A stretch of DNA of 8,508 bases from Actinomycetes bacterium. Lineage in GTDB: Bacteria > Actinomycetota > Actinomycetes > Actinomycetales > Cellulomonadaceae. Below, piece by piece: positions 1-5,860 of this stretch. Every line of letters begins with the position of its first letter. Position 1 is the first letter of the stretch. Below the pieces are notes generated by a model, which worked only from the letters and a program-made list of their open reading frames with translations, ran no database searches and was not told the DNA's origin. The position numbers were made by a program, and so were the translations under genes. The stretch lies in NCBI GenBank assembly GCA_023426865.1, contig JAEZBT010000237.1:1-8508 (forward strand), given 5' to 3'.

Positions 1-530
1 GCCTCCGGCCGGTCGCCCCCGGCGGGCCGCCGCCGCTCGAGCCGACGGTGCTCGTGGACCACGTCCCGGACGGCTTCGCGGCCCCCGCGCCCGCGCCGCC
101 CGCCGACGAGCCGGACGAGCTCGAGGAGGACCTCGACGACGTCGAGGCCACCCGGCTCAGCCTGAGCGGGGTCGGCCGCGCCCGCCCCCGCGTGGACGTC
201 CCGCTGCAGGCCGTCCTGCACCTGTGGAACGGCGAGGTCGTGACGCTCGGCTCGTTCGTTCTCGTGGGCCGCAACCCCGCGCGCCGGGACGACGAGCCGC
301 TGCCCGACCAGGTCGTCGCCGTGCCGGACACGCGCCGCTCGGTGTCCAAGACGCACCTCGCCGTGGGCCTGGACGCCTCCGGGGTCTGGGTGCGCGACCG
401 CGGGTCCACGAACGGGACGGTCGTCACGCTGCCCGACGGCGCCCAGGTGATCTGCGCGCCCGGTCAGCTCGTGCGGGTGCCCGTCGGCGCCACCGTCTCG
501 TTCGGCGACTTCTGGTTCACGATCGCCTGA
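1..530 (+). CDS. FHA-domain protein, C-terminal part (5' end outside window)
   Basis: This is the C-terminal part of a protein carrying a forkhead-associated domain, a module that binds phosphothreonine peptides, usually downstream of Ser/Thr protein kinases. The frame is open from base 3. A GTG at 48 could be a start, but the preceding residues are the same proline-rich type and no ribosome binding site is visible, so I treat the gene as running in from the left. Counting from that GTG, residues 10-35 are an Ala/Pro then Asp/Glu-rich linker. The FHA domain covers about residues 54-160: GR at 74-75, the S-x-x-H motif (SKTH) at 100-103, STNGT at 120-124, and a final GDFWF strand. The domain is complete and ends the protein. 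The N-terminal partner domain is unknown; some actinobacterial FHA proteins of this form carry an RDD membrane domain or a zinc ribbon. The last 67 bases overlap the end of the convergent rarD gene. Confidence 0.88.
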   Translation, partial: LRPVAPGGPPPLEPTVLVDHVPDGFAAPAPAPPADEPDELEEDLDDVEATRLSLSGVGRARPRVDVPLQAVLHLWNGEVVTLGSFVLVGRNPARRDDEPLPDQVVAVPDTRRSVSKTHLAVGLDASGVWVRDRGSTNGTVVTLPDGAQVICAPGQLVRVPVGATVSFGDFWFTIA

Positions 531-1456
531 CCCTCGACCACGGGGAGCGCCCGGCGCGGTTGACGTCCGGCACGCAGCCCGTCGAACGTGAGCACCACCA
601 GTGCGGCCCACACCAGCGCGAAGCCCGCCCACCGCGCGGCCGGCATCTCCTCGCCGAACACCACGAGCGCGATGACGAACTGCATGCTCGGGGTCAGGTA
701 CTGGAGGAGCCCGATGACGCTCAGCGGCAGCCGGCGGGCCGCGCCGCCGAAGAGGAGGAGCGGCACGGCCGTCACCACGCCGAGCGCCACGAGGCCGACC
801 GCGTGCCAGCCGCCCCGGGTGAGGGTGAGCCGGTCGTCGGCGGCGAGGACGCCCAGGTAGGCGAGCGCGAAGGGCGTCATCGCGGCAGTCTCGACCGTGA
901 GGCTCGCCGCGGCCCCGACGGTGCGGCCGACCCGGTTCTTGACCAGCCCGTACACGGCGAACGTCAGCGCGAGCGCGAGGGCGATCCACGGCAGCCGGCC
1001 CATCCCGGCGGTGATCACGACGACGGCCGCGGCCCCGAAGCCCAGCGCCACCCACTGCGTGGGCCGCATGCGCTCGCCCAGGACGACCACCGCGAGCGCA
1101 ACCGTGACCAGCGGGTTGATGTAGTACCCGAGGGCGGCGTCGACCGTGTGCCCGCTGAGCACGGCGTGGACGTAGATCAGCCAGTTCGTGGCGACGAGCG
1201 CGCCGGCCGTCGCGAGCCAGGCGGTGGTGCGCCTGCTCCGCAGGGCCGCCCGCAGGTCGGCCATGCCGTGCGTCACCGTGAGAAGCAGCACGCAGAAGAC
1301 GACCGACCAGATCACCCGGTGCGCGATGATCTCGACCGGCCCGGCCGGGTCGAGCAGCGGGAAGTACAGCGGCAGGAAGCCCCAGGCGAGGTACGCGCCG
1401 AGCCCCAGCCCCAGGCCCGGCCGGTCGATCGGTTCGGGGCGCCGTACGTCGGGCAT
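464..1456 (-). CDS. rarD: RarD-type EamA-family permease
   Basis: A predicted inner-membrane transporter of the drug/metabolite superfamily, RarD subgroup. The substrate of this group is not firmly known. The chosen ATG at 1456 gives 330 residues. Family signatures are clear: an N-terminal AYLAWGFLPLYF helix (21-32), EIIAHRVIWS (42-51), NWLIYVHAVLSGH (91-103), LGYYINPL (109-116) with LGERM after it (126-130), and a second EamA half with LLQYLTPSMQF (250-260) and VFGEEM (266-271). About ten hydrophobic segments are visible, as expected for two EamA repeats. RarD proteins are usually near 295 residues; the extra length is a hydrophilic tail of about 30 residues (301-330), part of which is encoded inside the FHA gene. 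A GGGAGG lies 14 bases before the ATG, rather far. The frame stays open upstream, so an ATG at 1540 (28 residues longer) is possible, but the added sequence is not family-like. Confidence 0.92.
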   Translation of the reverse strand: MPDVRRPEPIDRPGLGLGLGAYLAWGFLPLYFPLLDPAGPVEIIAHRVIWSVVFCVLLLTVTHGMADLRAALRSRRTTAWLATAGALVATNWLIYVHAVLSGHTVDAALGYYINPLVTVALAVVVLGERMRPTQWVALGFGAAAVVVITAGMGRLPWIALALALTFAVYGLVKNRVGRTVGAAASLTVETAAMTPFALAYLGVLAADDRLTLTRGGWHAVGLVALGVVTAVPLLLFGGAARRLPLSVIGLLQYLTPSMQFVIALVVFGEEMPAARWAGFALVWAALVVLTFDGLRAGRQPRRALPVVEGQAIVNQKSPNETVAPTGTRTS

Positions 1457-1494
1457 CCCGCGACGGTAGACCTCCCAGGTCCCGCCCTGCCGGG

Positions 1495-1531
1495 AATTCC
1501 ATGGCGGACGACCGGGGGTGGCCCCTAGCGT
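1495..1531 (+). promoter_or_regulatory. Candidate promoter of the erm-like gene
   Basis: TAGCGT at 1526-1531 fits the actinobacterial -10 pattern TANNNT and is followed after seven bases by an ATG at 1539, so transcription would start at or next to that ATG. No good -35 hexamer is seen (GGCGGA at 1503-1508, 17-base spacer), but an AT-rich block, AATTCCAT (1495-1502), lies directly upstream of that position. The same CCTAGCGT string stands just before the gene at 5012. The call is inference from pattern and position. Confidence 0.4.
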
Positions 1532-1538
1532 CGTGGCC

Positions 1539-1655
1539 ATGCCGATGATGCTGATGGTGCGTCGTGTCCGGGAACGTCCGGGCCGCGCCGCGGACGAGGC
1601 GGGACTGGGGATGGCATCCCCTGTCGGACGCATGGGCACGTCGGCTGGTCGCTGA
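1539..1655 (+). other. Possible 38-codon leader ORF over the erm start
   Basis: The ATG at 1539 follows the TAGCGT box at the distance expected for a leaderless message. It opens a 38-codon frame (starting MPMMLMVRRVRERPGR, ending in TGA at 1653-1655). The GTG start of the methyltransferase (1564) lies inside it in another frame. The product is Met- and Arg-rich and resembles nothing I recognise. Short leader frames are known before inducible erm genes, which makes this worth listing, but an open frame of this length is common by chance in such GC-rich DNA. Confidence 0.2.
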
Positions 1656-2127
1656 GGCTGGGGTCCGGCCCGGCGAGCTCGTGCTCGACGTCGGGGCCGG
1701 GGACGGCGCCCTGACCCGTCACCTCGTCTCCGCGGGTGCGCGGGTCGTCGCGGTCGAGCTGCACCCGCGCCGTGCCGCCACGCTGAGGCAGCTCTTCGCC
1801 GACGCGCCTGTCACGGTCGTGCAGGTCGACGTGCGGGACCTGCTGCTGCCTCGCCGCGCGTTCCGCGTCGTGGCCAGCCCGCCCTACGGCGTGACGTCGG
1901 ACCTGCTCCGGCTGCTGCTCGCGCGGGGCTCGCGGCTCGTCGACGCCCGCCTGGTGCTCCAGCGGGCAGCCGCGCGACGACTGGCGGCGGGGCGCGCGTC
2001 GGGGGCAGGCCGGTGGGAGGCGCGCTGGGAGCTCGAGGTGGGACGCAGCGTGCCCCGCACCGCATTCCGGCCGCCACCGCGCGTCGACAGCGTCGTGCTC
2101 GAGGTCCGCCGTCGGCGTACCCGTTGA
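1564..2127 (+). CDS. Short Erm-like rRNA adenine N6-methyltransferase
   Basis: An Erm/KsgA-family SAM-dependent methyltransferase of 187 residues, probably acting on 23S rRNA adenine as macrolide-lincosamide-type resistance enzymes do. The N-terminal segment RRDWGWHPL (12-20) takes the place of the family's GQxFL. Motif I is LDVGAGDGAL (41-50), the acidic SAM-ribose residue is E65, D89 follows in VQVDVRD, and the catalytic motif IV is SPPY (105-108), a (N/D/S)PP(Y/F) variant. The Erm/KsgA end of domain, FRPPPRVDSVVLEV (168-181), is intact. The protein stops there, so the C-terminal helical domain of typical Erm enzymes (about 250-270 residues) is absent, as in mycobacterial Erm(37) and Erm(41). 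GTG 1564 is the first start after an in-frame stop at 1552-1554; no clear ribosome binding site precedes it. The gene is divergent from rarD. Family assignment is firm; 23S rather than another target is inference. Confidence 0.82.
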   Translation: MSGNVRAAPRTRRDWGWHPLSDAWARRLVAEAGVRPGELVLDVGAGDGALTRHLVSAGARVVAVELHPRRAATLRQLFADAPVTVVQVDVRDLLLPRRAFRVVASPPYGVTSDLLRLLLARGSRLVDARLVLQRAAARRLAAGRASGAGRWEARWELEVGRSVPRTAFRPPPRVDSVVLEVRRRRTR

Positions 2128-2163
2128 GGTTGCGGGGAGGAGCTGTCCAGGCCCGGGGCCAGG

Positions 2164-2256
2164 GACCGTCGCCCGCGGCGGGCCGACCTAGACTGGTCCG
2201 CAGACTCCCTCCTGCCCGCGCCTTCGGGGCGCGTGCTCCCCTCGACCTGCGGAAGG
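2164..2256 (+). promoter_or_regulatory. Candidate promoter and leader of the fprA-type gene
   Basis: TAGACT at 2189-2194 fits TANNNT; no convincing -35 is seen (GACCGT at 2164-2169, 19-base spacer). A start near 2201 would leave a leader of about 70 bases. The leader contains a 6-bp GC hairpin with a TTCGG loop (2217-2233) and a GGAAGG ribosome-binding candidate (2251-2256) placed rather far, 13 bases, from the GTG. A GC-rich imperfect dyad at 2168-2187, just before the -10, could also end the erm-like transcript. None of this is more than pattern evidence. Confidence 0.35.
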
Positions 2257-2269
2257 CTCCCCTCTCCCT

Positions 2270-3634
2270 GTGAGCAACGAACTTCGTGTGGCGGTGGTCG
2301 GCGCCGGCCCGGCCGGCATCTACGCCTCGGACATCCTGAGCAAGTCCGGGCTGGACGTCAGCATCGACCTGATCGAGCGGCTGCCGGCCCCGTTCGGGCT
2401 GGTGCGCTACGGCGTCGCGCCCGACCACCCGCGGATCAAGCAGATCATCGGTGCGCTGCACAAGATCCTCGAGCGGGGCGACATCCGTCTGCTCTGCAAC
2501 GTGGACTTCGGCGGGGACGTGACGCTGGAGGAGTTGCGCCGCTTCTACGACGCCGTCATCTTCTCCACGGGCGCGATCAAGGACGCGGCCCTGCCGATCC
2601 CCGGCATCGACCTGCCCGGCTCCCACGGCGCCGCCGACTTCGTGTCCTGGTACGACGGGCACCCCGACGTGCCGCGCGAGTGGCCGCTCGAGGCCCAGCA
2701 CGTGGCGATCCTGGGTGCCGGGAACGTGGCGCTCGACGTCGCGCGCATCCTGTCCAAGCACGCGGACGACCTGCTGCCCACCGAGATCCCGGACAACGTC
2801 TACGCCACGCTCAAGACGAACCCGGTGACGGACGTGCACGTGTTCGCCCGCCGCGGCCCGGCGCAGGCGAAGTTCTCGCCGCTGGAGCTGCGCGAGCTCG
2901 GGCACGTGCCCGACGTGGACGTCCTGGTCAGCCCCGAGGACTTCGAGTTCGACGAGGGGTCGATGGCGGCCATCCACTCCTCGAACCAGACCAAGCAGGT
3001 GGTCAAGACCCTGACGGACTGGACGCTCAAGGACCCGTCCGAGCTGACCGCGTCGCGGCGCATCCACCTGCACTTCCTGCACAAGCCGGTCGCGGTGCTC
3101 GGCACCGACCGGGTCGAGGGCCTGCGGACCGAGCGCACGGTGCTCACGGGCGACGGGTCCGTGGCGGGCACCGGCCAGACGCACGACTGGCCCGTGCAGG
3201 CCGTGTACCGCGCCGTCGGCTACTTCGGCTCGCCGCTGCCGGGCGTGCCGTTCGACGAGGTCGCGGGCGTCATCCCCAACCGCGAGGGCCGCGTGCTCGA
3301 CCCGGCCGGCGACACGATCGGTGGCATCTACGCCACGGGCTGGATCAAGCGCGGCCCCGTCGGCCTGATCGGGCACACGAAGTCCGACGCGAGCGAGACC
3401 ATCCGTCACCTCGTGCAGGACGCCGAGGCCCTGCCGCGCGCGCCCGAGCGGGCCCCCGACGCCGTCGTGGAGTTCCTGACCGAGCGTGGCGTCGAGCCGA
3501 TCGAGTGGGCGGGCTGGACCCTGCTGGACGCCTACGAGCGCGAGCTGGGCGCCCCGCACGGCCGCGAGCGGATCAAGGTCGTCCCGCGCGAGGACATGCT
3601 CGCGGTGATGCGCAAGCTTCCCGCCGGTTCCTGA
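2270..3634 (+). CDS. fprA: Ferredoxin/adrenodoxin-type NADP+ reductase (FprA family)
   Basis: A 454-residue FAD flavoprotein of the adrenodoxin reductase-like group, which moves electrons between NADPH and ferredoxins in the cytoplasm and feeds systems such as cytochromes P450 or Fe-S assembly. The FAD-binding GAGPAG is at 11-16. The family strings PFGLVRYGVAPDHPRIK (41-57) and FSTGA (98-102) follow. The NADP-binding Rossmann fold shows GAGNVALDVAR (149-159), with ARRGPAQAKF (193-202) supplying the arginines that select NADP over NAD. GWIKRGPVGLIGHTKSDA (357-374) closes the FAD site. Length matches the family and the frame is intact, so it should be active. GTG 2270 places the FAD motif at the usual distance from the N-terminus. 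No ferredoxin gene adjoins it, so its partner must be elsewhere. It is probably transcribed alone, ending at the hairpin near 3683-3718. Confidence 0.95.
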   Translation: MSNELRVAVVGAGPAGIYASDILSKSGLDVSIDLIERLPAPFGLVRYGVAPDHPRIKQIIGALHKILERGDIRLLCNVDFGGDVTLEELRRFYDAVIFSTGAIKDAALPIPGIDLPGSHGAADFVSWYDGHPDVPREWPLEAQHVAILGAGNVALDVARILSKHADDLLPTEIPDNVYATLKTNPVTDVHVFARRGPAQAKFSPLELRELGHVPDVDVLVSPEDFEFDEGSMAAIHSSNQTKQVVKTLTDWTLKDPSELTASRRIHLHFLHKPVAVLGTDRVEGLRTERTVLTGDGSVAGTGQTHDWPVQAVYRAVGYFGSPLPGVPFDEVAGVIPNREGRVLDPAGDTIGGIYATGWIKRGPVGLIGHTKSDASETIRHLVQDAEALPRAPERAPDAVVEFLTERGVEPIEWAGWTLLDAYERELGAPHGRERIKVVPREDMLAVMRKLPAGS

Positions 3635-3667
3635 CGCGGGGGTGCGCCGGGCGGCGCCCTCTCCGCC

Positions 3668-3747
3668 GAGGTCGAAGGTCGTGATCGAGGTCGTGGGTCA
3701 GAACCCTCGACCTCGGTCGAAACCCTCGACCTCGACGTCGACCTCCG
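3668..3747. repeat. Short direct and inverted GGTCGA repeats
   Basis: A 14-base unit, AACCCTCGACCTCG, occurs at 3702-3715 and again at 3721-3734, a 19-base period. Further copies of GAGGTCG or its complement CGACCTC occur at 3668-3674, 3687-3693 and 3737-3747. In all, seven copies of GGTCG/CGACC crowd into about 80 bases. The patch overlaps the fprA hairpin and lies between the fprA stop and the ABC remnant. It is too short and irregular for a CRISPR array. Confidence 0.6.
3683..3718. terminator. Strong hairpin after fprA, possibly two-way terminator
   Basis: The arms GAGGTCGTGGGT (3687-3698) and ACCCTCGACCTC (3703-3714) pair with one mismatch around the loop CAGA. Outer pairs extend the stem to 3683-3718, including one G·T pair. 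It lies about 50 bases past the fprA stop and before the end of the leftward ABC remnant, which is where a shared terminator would stand. There is no T-tract on either side, so it is either a tract-less hairpin terminator or only a transcript-end stabiliser. Confidence 0.55.
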
Positions 3748-3783
3748 CCGCGGTGTCGGGGTCGGCGGCGGCGCCCGGCCGGC

Positions 3784-3945
3784 TCAGGCCAGGCGGCGGA
3801 GGAAGTCGCGGGTGCGCTGCTGCGCCGGGTCGCCCAGGACCTGCTCGGGGGCGCCGCGCTCGTGCACGCGGCCCTCGTGCAGGAAGCACACCTCGTCGGC
3901 CACGCGCCGCGCGAAGCCCATCTCGTGCGCCGCGACCATGCCCAT
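3784..3945 (-). pseudogene. C-terminal remnant of an amino-acid ABC transporter ATPase
   Basis: Read leftward from an ATG at 3945, 53 codons encode only the extreme C-terminus of a GlnQ/GltL-type ATPase of polar amino-acid importers. It has the H-loop in AAHEMGFARRVADEV (5-19), the strand CFLHEGRVHERG (20-31), and the closing APEQVLGDPAQQRTRDFLRRL (32-52), ending at a natural stop. Walker A, the Q-loop, the LSGGQ signature and Walker B are all absent. The frame stays open upstream of 3945 but is not ATPase-like, being antisense to the htpX leader and gene. This is a deletion remnant and cannot bind ATP alone. The retained part has no frameshift, which suggests a fairly recent deletion or selection on something else. 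No permease or binding-protein gene lies beside it. Confidence 0.8.
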
Positions 3946-3991
3946 GCGGTACGCCGAACGACCGTGCCGCACGGCGGGGCGTCCGCCCGAC

Positions 3992-4019
3992 GGGAACCGG
4001 CGGGCGCCGTCAGGCGTTG
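3992..4019 (+). promoter_or_regulatory. ECF sigma (SigE/SigH-like) promoter for htpX
   Basis: GGGAAC (3992-3997) and CGTTG (4015-4019) are separated by 17 bases. This fits the GGGAAC(C)...CGTT pattern of actinobacterial ECF factors of the SigE/SigH/SigR type, including the C after GGGAAC. The start would be near 4024-4028, giving htpX a leader of about 65-70 bases. Control of a membrane protease by an envelope- or heat-stress sigma factor makes biological sense. The match is seen in the sequence; which sigma factor reads it is inference. Confidence 0.6.
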
Positions 4020-4092
4020 TGCTCAGCGGACGCCGGGGCCCGGCGTGGCGGGCGCGAGCCGCAGGTGGGAGCGGGACGGACGGGAGGACCCG

Positions 4093-4968
4093 GTGGGACG
4101 TCGGCACTTCAACGGCCTCAAGACGGCGGCCCTCTTCGGCGTGCTCTGGGCGCTGATGATCGGCCTGGGGTCGGTGGTGGGCCGGGGACAGTACCTGTGG
4201 CTCTTCGCGGGGCTCGGCGTGCTCGGCACTGCCTACGGCTACTGGAACTCCGACAAGCTGGCGATCCGCGCGATGCGCGCCCGGCCGGTGAGCGAGATCG
4301 AGCAGCCGGCGATGTACCGCATCGTCCGCGAGCTCTCCACGGCGGCCCAGCAGCCGATGCCGCGCCTGTACGTCTCCCCGACGGCGGCCCCCAACGCGTT
4401 CGCGACCGGCCGCAACCCGCGCAACGCCGCGGTCTGCTGCACCGAGGGCATCCTGGCGATGCTCGACGAGCGCGAGCTGCGCGGCGTGCTCGGCCACGAG
4501 CTCATGCACGTCTACAACCGCGACATCCTCACGTCGTCGGTGGCGGCCGCGTTCGCGGGGATGATCACCGCCGTCGCGCAGTTCCTCATGTTCTTCGGCG
4601 GCGGCGACAGGCGCGGCGGTGGCAACCCGCTGGCGATGATCGCGATGGCGCTCCTCGCCCCGGTCGCGGCGCTGCTCATCCAGCTCGCCATCAGCCGCAC
4701 GCGCGAGTACGACGCGGACGAGGACGGCGCGCGCCTGACCGGCGACCCGCTCGCCCTGGCCTCGGCGCTCGCCAAGCTCGAGCGCGGCACGCAGCGCGCG
4801 CCGCTCCCGCCGAACCGCGACCTGGTCGACGTCTCGCACCTGATGATCGCGAACCCGTTCCGGGCCGGCGGCATGAGCTCGCTGTTCGCCACCCACCCGC
4901 CGATGGCGGAGCGCATCCAGCGCCTGCGGCGGATGTCCGACCAGCAGGGCGGCATCACCCGCTACTGA
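4093..4968 (+). CDS. htpX: HtpX-type membrane zinc metalloprotease (M48)
   Basis: A 291-residue integral membrane protease that degrades misfolded membrane proteins, with its active site on the cytoplasmic side. The zinc motif HELMH is at 135-139 in GHELMHVYNRD, and the third ligand is E205 in SRTREYDADEDGA. Two N-terminal membrane helices (about 10-30 and 34-51) and two central ones (about 149-168 and 180-201) give the usual four. The conserved YVSPTAAPNAFATGRNPRN segment (93-111) and C-terminal FATHPP (265-270) are present. The frame is open well upstream of GTG 4093. That GTG is chosen because a GGGAGG sits five bases before it and the protein then begins with the family's usual NGLKT segment. 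It is likely under stress control through the ECF-type promoter upstream. It ends 43 bases before the next gene. Confidence 0.95.
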   Translation: MGRRHFNGLKTAALFGVLWALMIGLGSVVGRGQYLWLFAGLGVLGTAYGYWNSDKLAIRAMRARPVSEIEQPAMYRIVRELSTAAQQPMPRLYVSPTAAPNAFATGRNPRNAAVCCTEGILAMLDERELRGVLGHELMHVYNRDILTSSVAAAFAGMITAVAQFLMFFGGGDRRGGGNPLAMIAMALLAPVAALLIQLAISRTREYDADEDGARLTGDPLALASALAKLERGTQRAPLPPNRDLVDVSHLMIANPFRAGGMSSLFATHPPMAERIQRLRRMSDQQGGITRY

Positions 4969-5011
4969 CCGTGCACATGCGCCGCTGACGCCTGGTGCCT
5001 AGCGTGCACGG
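4969..5011. repeat. Perfect 8-bp inverted repeat around the next promoter
   Basis: CCGTGCAC (4969-4976) and GTGCACGG (5004-5011) are perfect inverted copies 27 bases apart, centres 35 bases apart. The left arm directly follows the htpX stop; the right arm overlaps the last two bases of the -10 box and ends at the base before the next gene's ATG. It could be a paired operator or a weak hairpin at the end of htpX. Confidence 0.4.
5000..5011 (+). promoter_or_regulatory. -10 box of a leaderless promoter for the EEP-family gene
   Basis: TAGCGT (5000-5005) fits TANNNT and is followed by six bases and then the ATG at 5012, the spacing at which transcription would begin at the A of the start codon. 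No ribosome binding site precedes the ATG, which agrees with a leaderless message. No good -35 is visible. The same CCTAGCGT precedes the ATG at 1539. Confidence 0.5.
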
Positions 5012-5860
5012 ATGGCACATCCGCGGCTCCGAGTCCTGACCCTGAACGTGTACGGCCCGGACAACCCCGGCTGGGAGCAACGGCTCCCGCTCCTTCGCCA
5101 CGCCGTGAGGACGGCAGGTGCCGACGTGGTCGCCCTCCAGGAGGTGCCGCCCGACGGCGACGTCGTGCCCACGATCGTGGGGGACGGTTTCTCCGTCGCG
5201 CCCTTCGCCAGGCGCTCCGACGACGGCGTCAGCGCGGTACTGGCGACGCGCGCACCGCACAGGCGCCTCTTCGAGCTCGACCAGCGACTGGGCGGCCCCG
5301 GTCAGATCCCGTGGCTCGCGACGCTCGCCGTCGAGGTGGAGACGCCGCTGGGGGGCGTCGTCGTGGTCCACCATAAGCCGTCGTGGCCGTTCCCTGCCGA
5401 GGGCGAACGTGTCCTCCAGGCCGAGACTGCGGCGCGGGCGGTCGAGGCGGCGGTCGCGGCGCGCGACGTGCACGTCGTCGTGCTCGGAGACTTCGACGCG
5501 ACCAGCGACGCGGACAGCATGCGCCTGTGGGCCGGTCGACTCCACCGTCCCGGTCTGCGCATCGCCTACCAGGACGCGTGGGAGGCCGCGCACCCCGGCG
5601 CGGCCGGCTGGACGTTCGACGCCGCGAACCCTCTGGTCAAGGGCGGGCAGATGCCGACCGGCCCGTCCCGCCGGATCGACCACGTCCTGGTGCGGGCGGT
5701 CGATCACGGTCCCACGCTCGCGGTCCTGTCGTGCGAGCGTCTCCTCGACGGCCCCGTCGACGGTGTGTGGGCGAGCGACCATGCCGGGGTGGTGGCAGAC
5801 CTGGCCCTGCCGGCTCACCCGCTCGGGAAGTGGGCCCCGGGAGGCGTCAGCGGTAGTTGA
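5012..5860 (+). CDS. Endonuclease/exonuclease/phosphatase-family hydrolase
   Basis: A 282-residue metal-dependent phosphodiesterase-fold protein (EEP superfamily: DNase I, exonuclease III, sphingomyelinases, inositol phosphatases). The motif order is complete: N12 in LTLNVYG (10-15), metal-binding E44 in ALQEV, HHKPSWPF (120-127), GDFDATSD (159-166) in place of the common GDFN, RRIDHVLV (220-227), and the catalytic SDH (255-257). No signal peptide or membrane segment is visible, so it should be cytoplasmic. The substrate cannot be told from sequence: phosphodiester, phospholipid or nucleic acid are all possible. It is downstream of htpX on the same strand but seems to have its own leaderless promoter. 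Its last 14 bases overlap the end of convergent yajQ. Confidence 0.88.
   Translation: MAHPRLRVLTLNVYGPDNPGWEQRLPLLRHAVRTAGADVVALQEVPPDGDVVPTIVGDGFSVAPFARRSDDGVSAVLATRAPHRRLFELDQRLGGPGQIPWLATLAVEVETPLGGVVVVHHKPSWPFPAEGERVLQAETAARAVEAAVAARDVHVVVLGDFDATSDADSMRLWAGRLHRPGLRIAYQDAWEAAHPGAAGWTFDAANPLVKGGQMPTGPSRRIDHVLVRAVDHGPTLAVLSCERLLDGPVDGVWASDHAGVVADLALPAHPLGKWAPGGVSGS

Noticed and set aside
224..1528. Long + strand open frame of 434 codons opposite rarD
   Set aside because: It is antisense to a clear RarD gene, its translation is Arg/Gly/His-rich low complexity, and it has no recognisable domain. Such shadow frames are expected at this GC content.
1570..1575. GGGAAC as an ECF -35 in the start of the erm-like gene
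   Set aside because: No CGTT-type -10 lies 15-18 bases downstream, and it is inside the coding region.
2128..2269. Frameshifted continuation of the erm-like gene supplying a C-terminal domain
   Set aside because: I read the other two frames after the stop and saw no helical Erm/KsgA-like sequence; the interval instead holds the fprA promoter and leader.
1811..3559. 582-codon minus-strand open frame
   Set aside because: It is antisense to the Erm-like and FprA genes, both of which show full family motifs; its translation is His/Arg/Val-rich and resembles no protein.
3668..3747. CRISPR array
   Set aside because: Repeat units are about 14 bases, irregular and nearly contiguous, with no uniform spacers and no cas genes.
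4955..5818. Minus-strand 287-codon frame
   Set aside because: Shadow of the EEP hydrolase gene, whose catalytic residues are all in the + frame.
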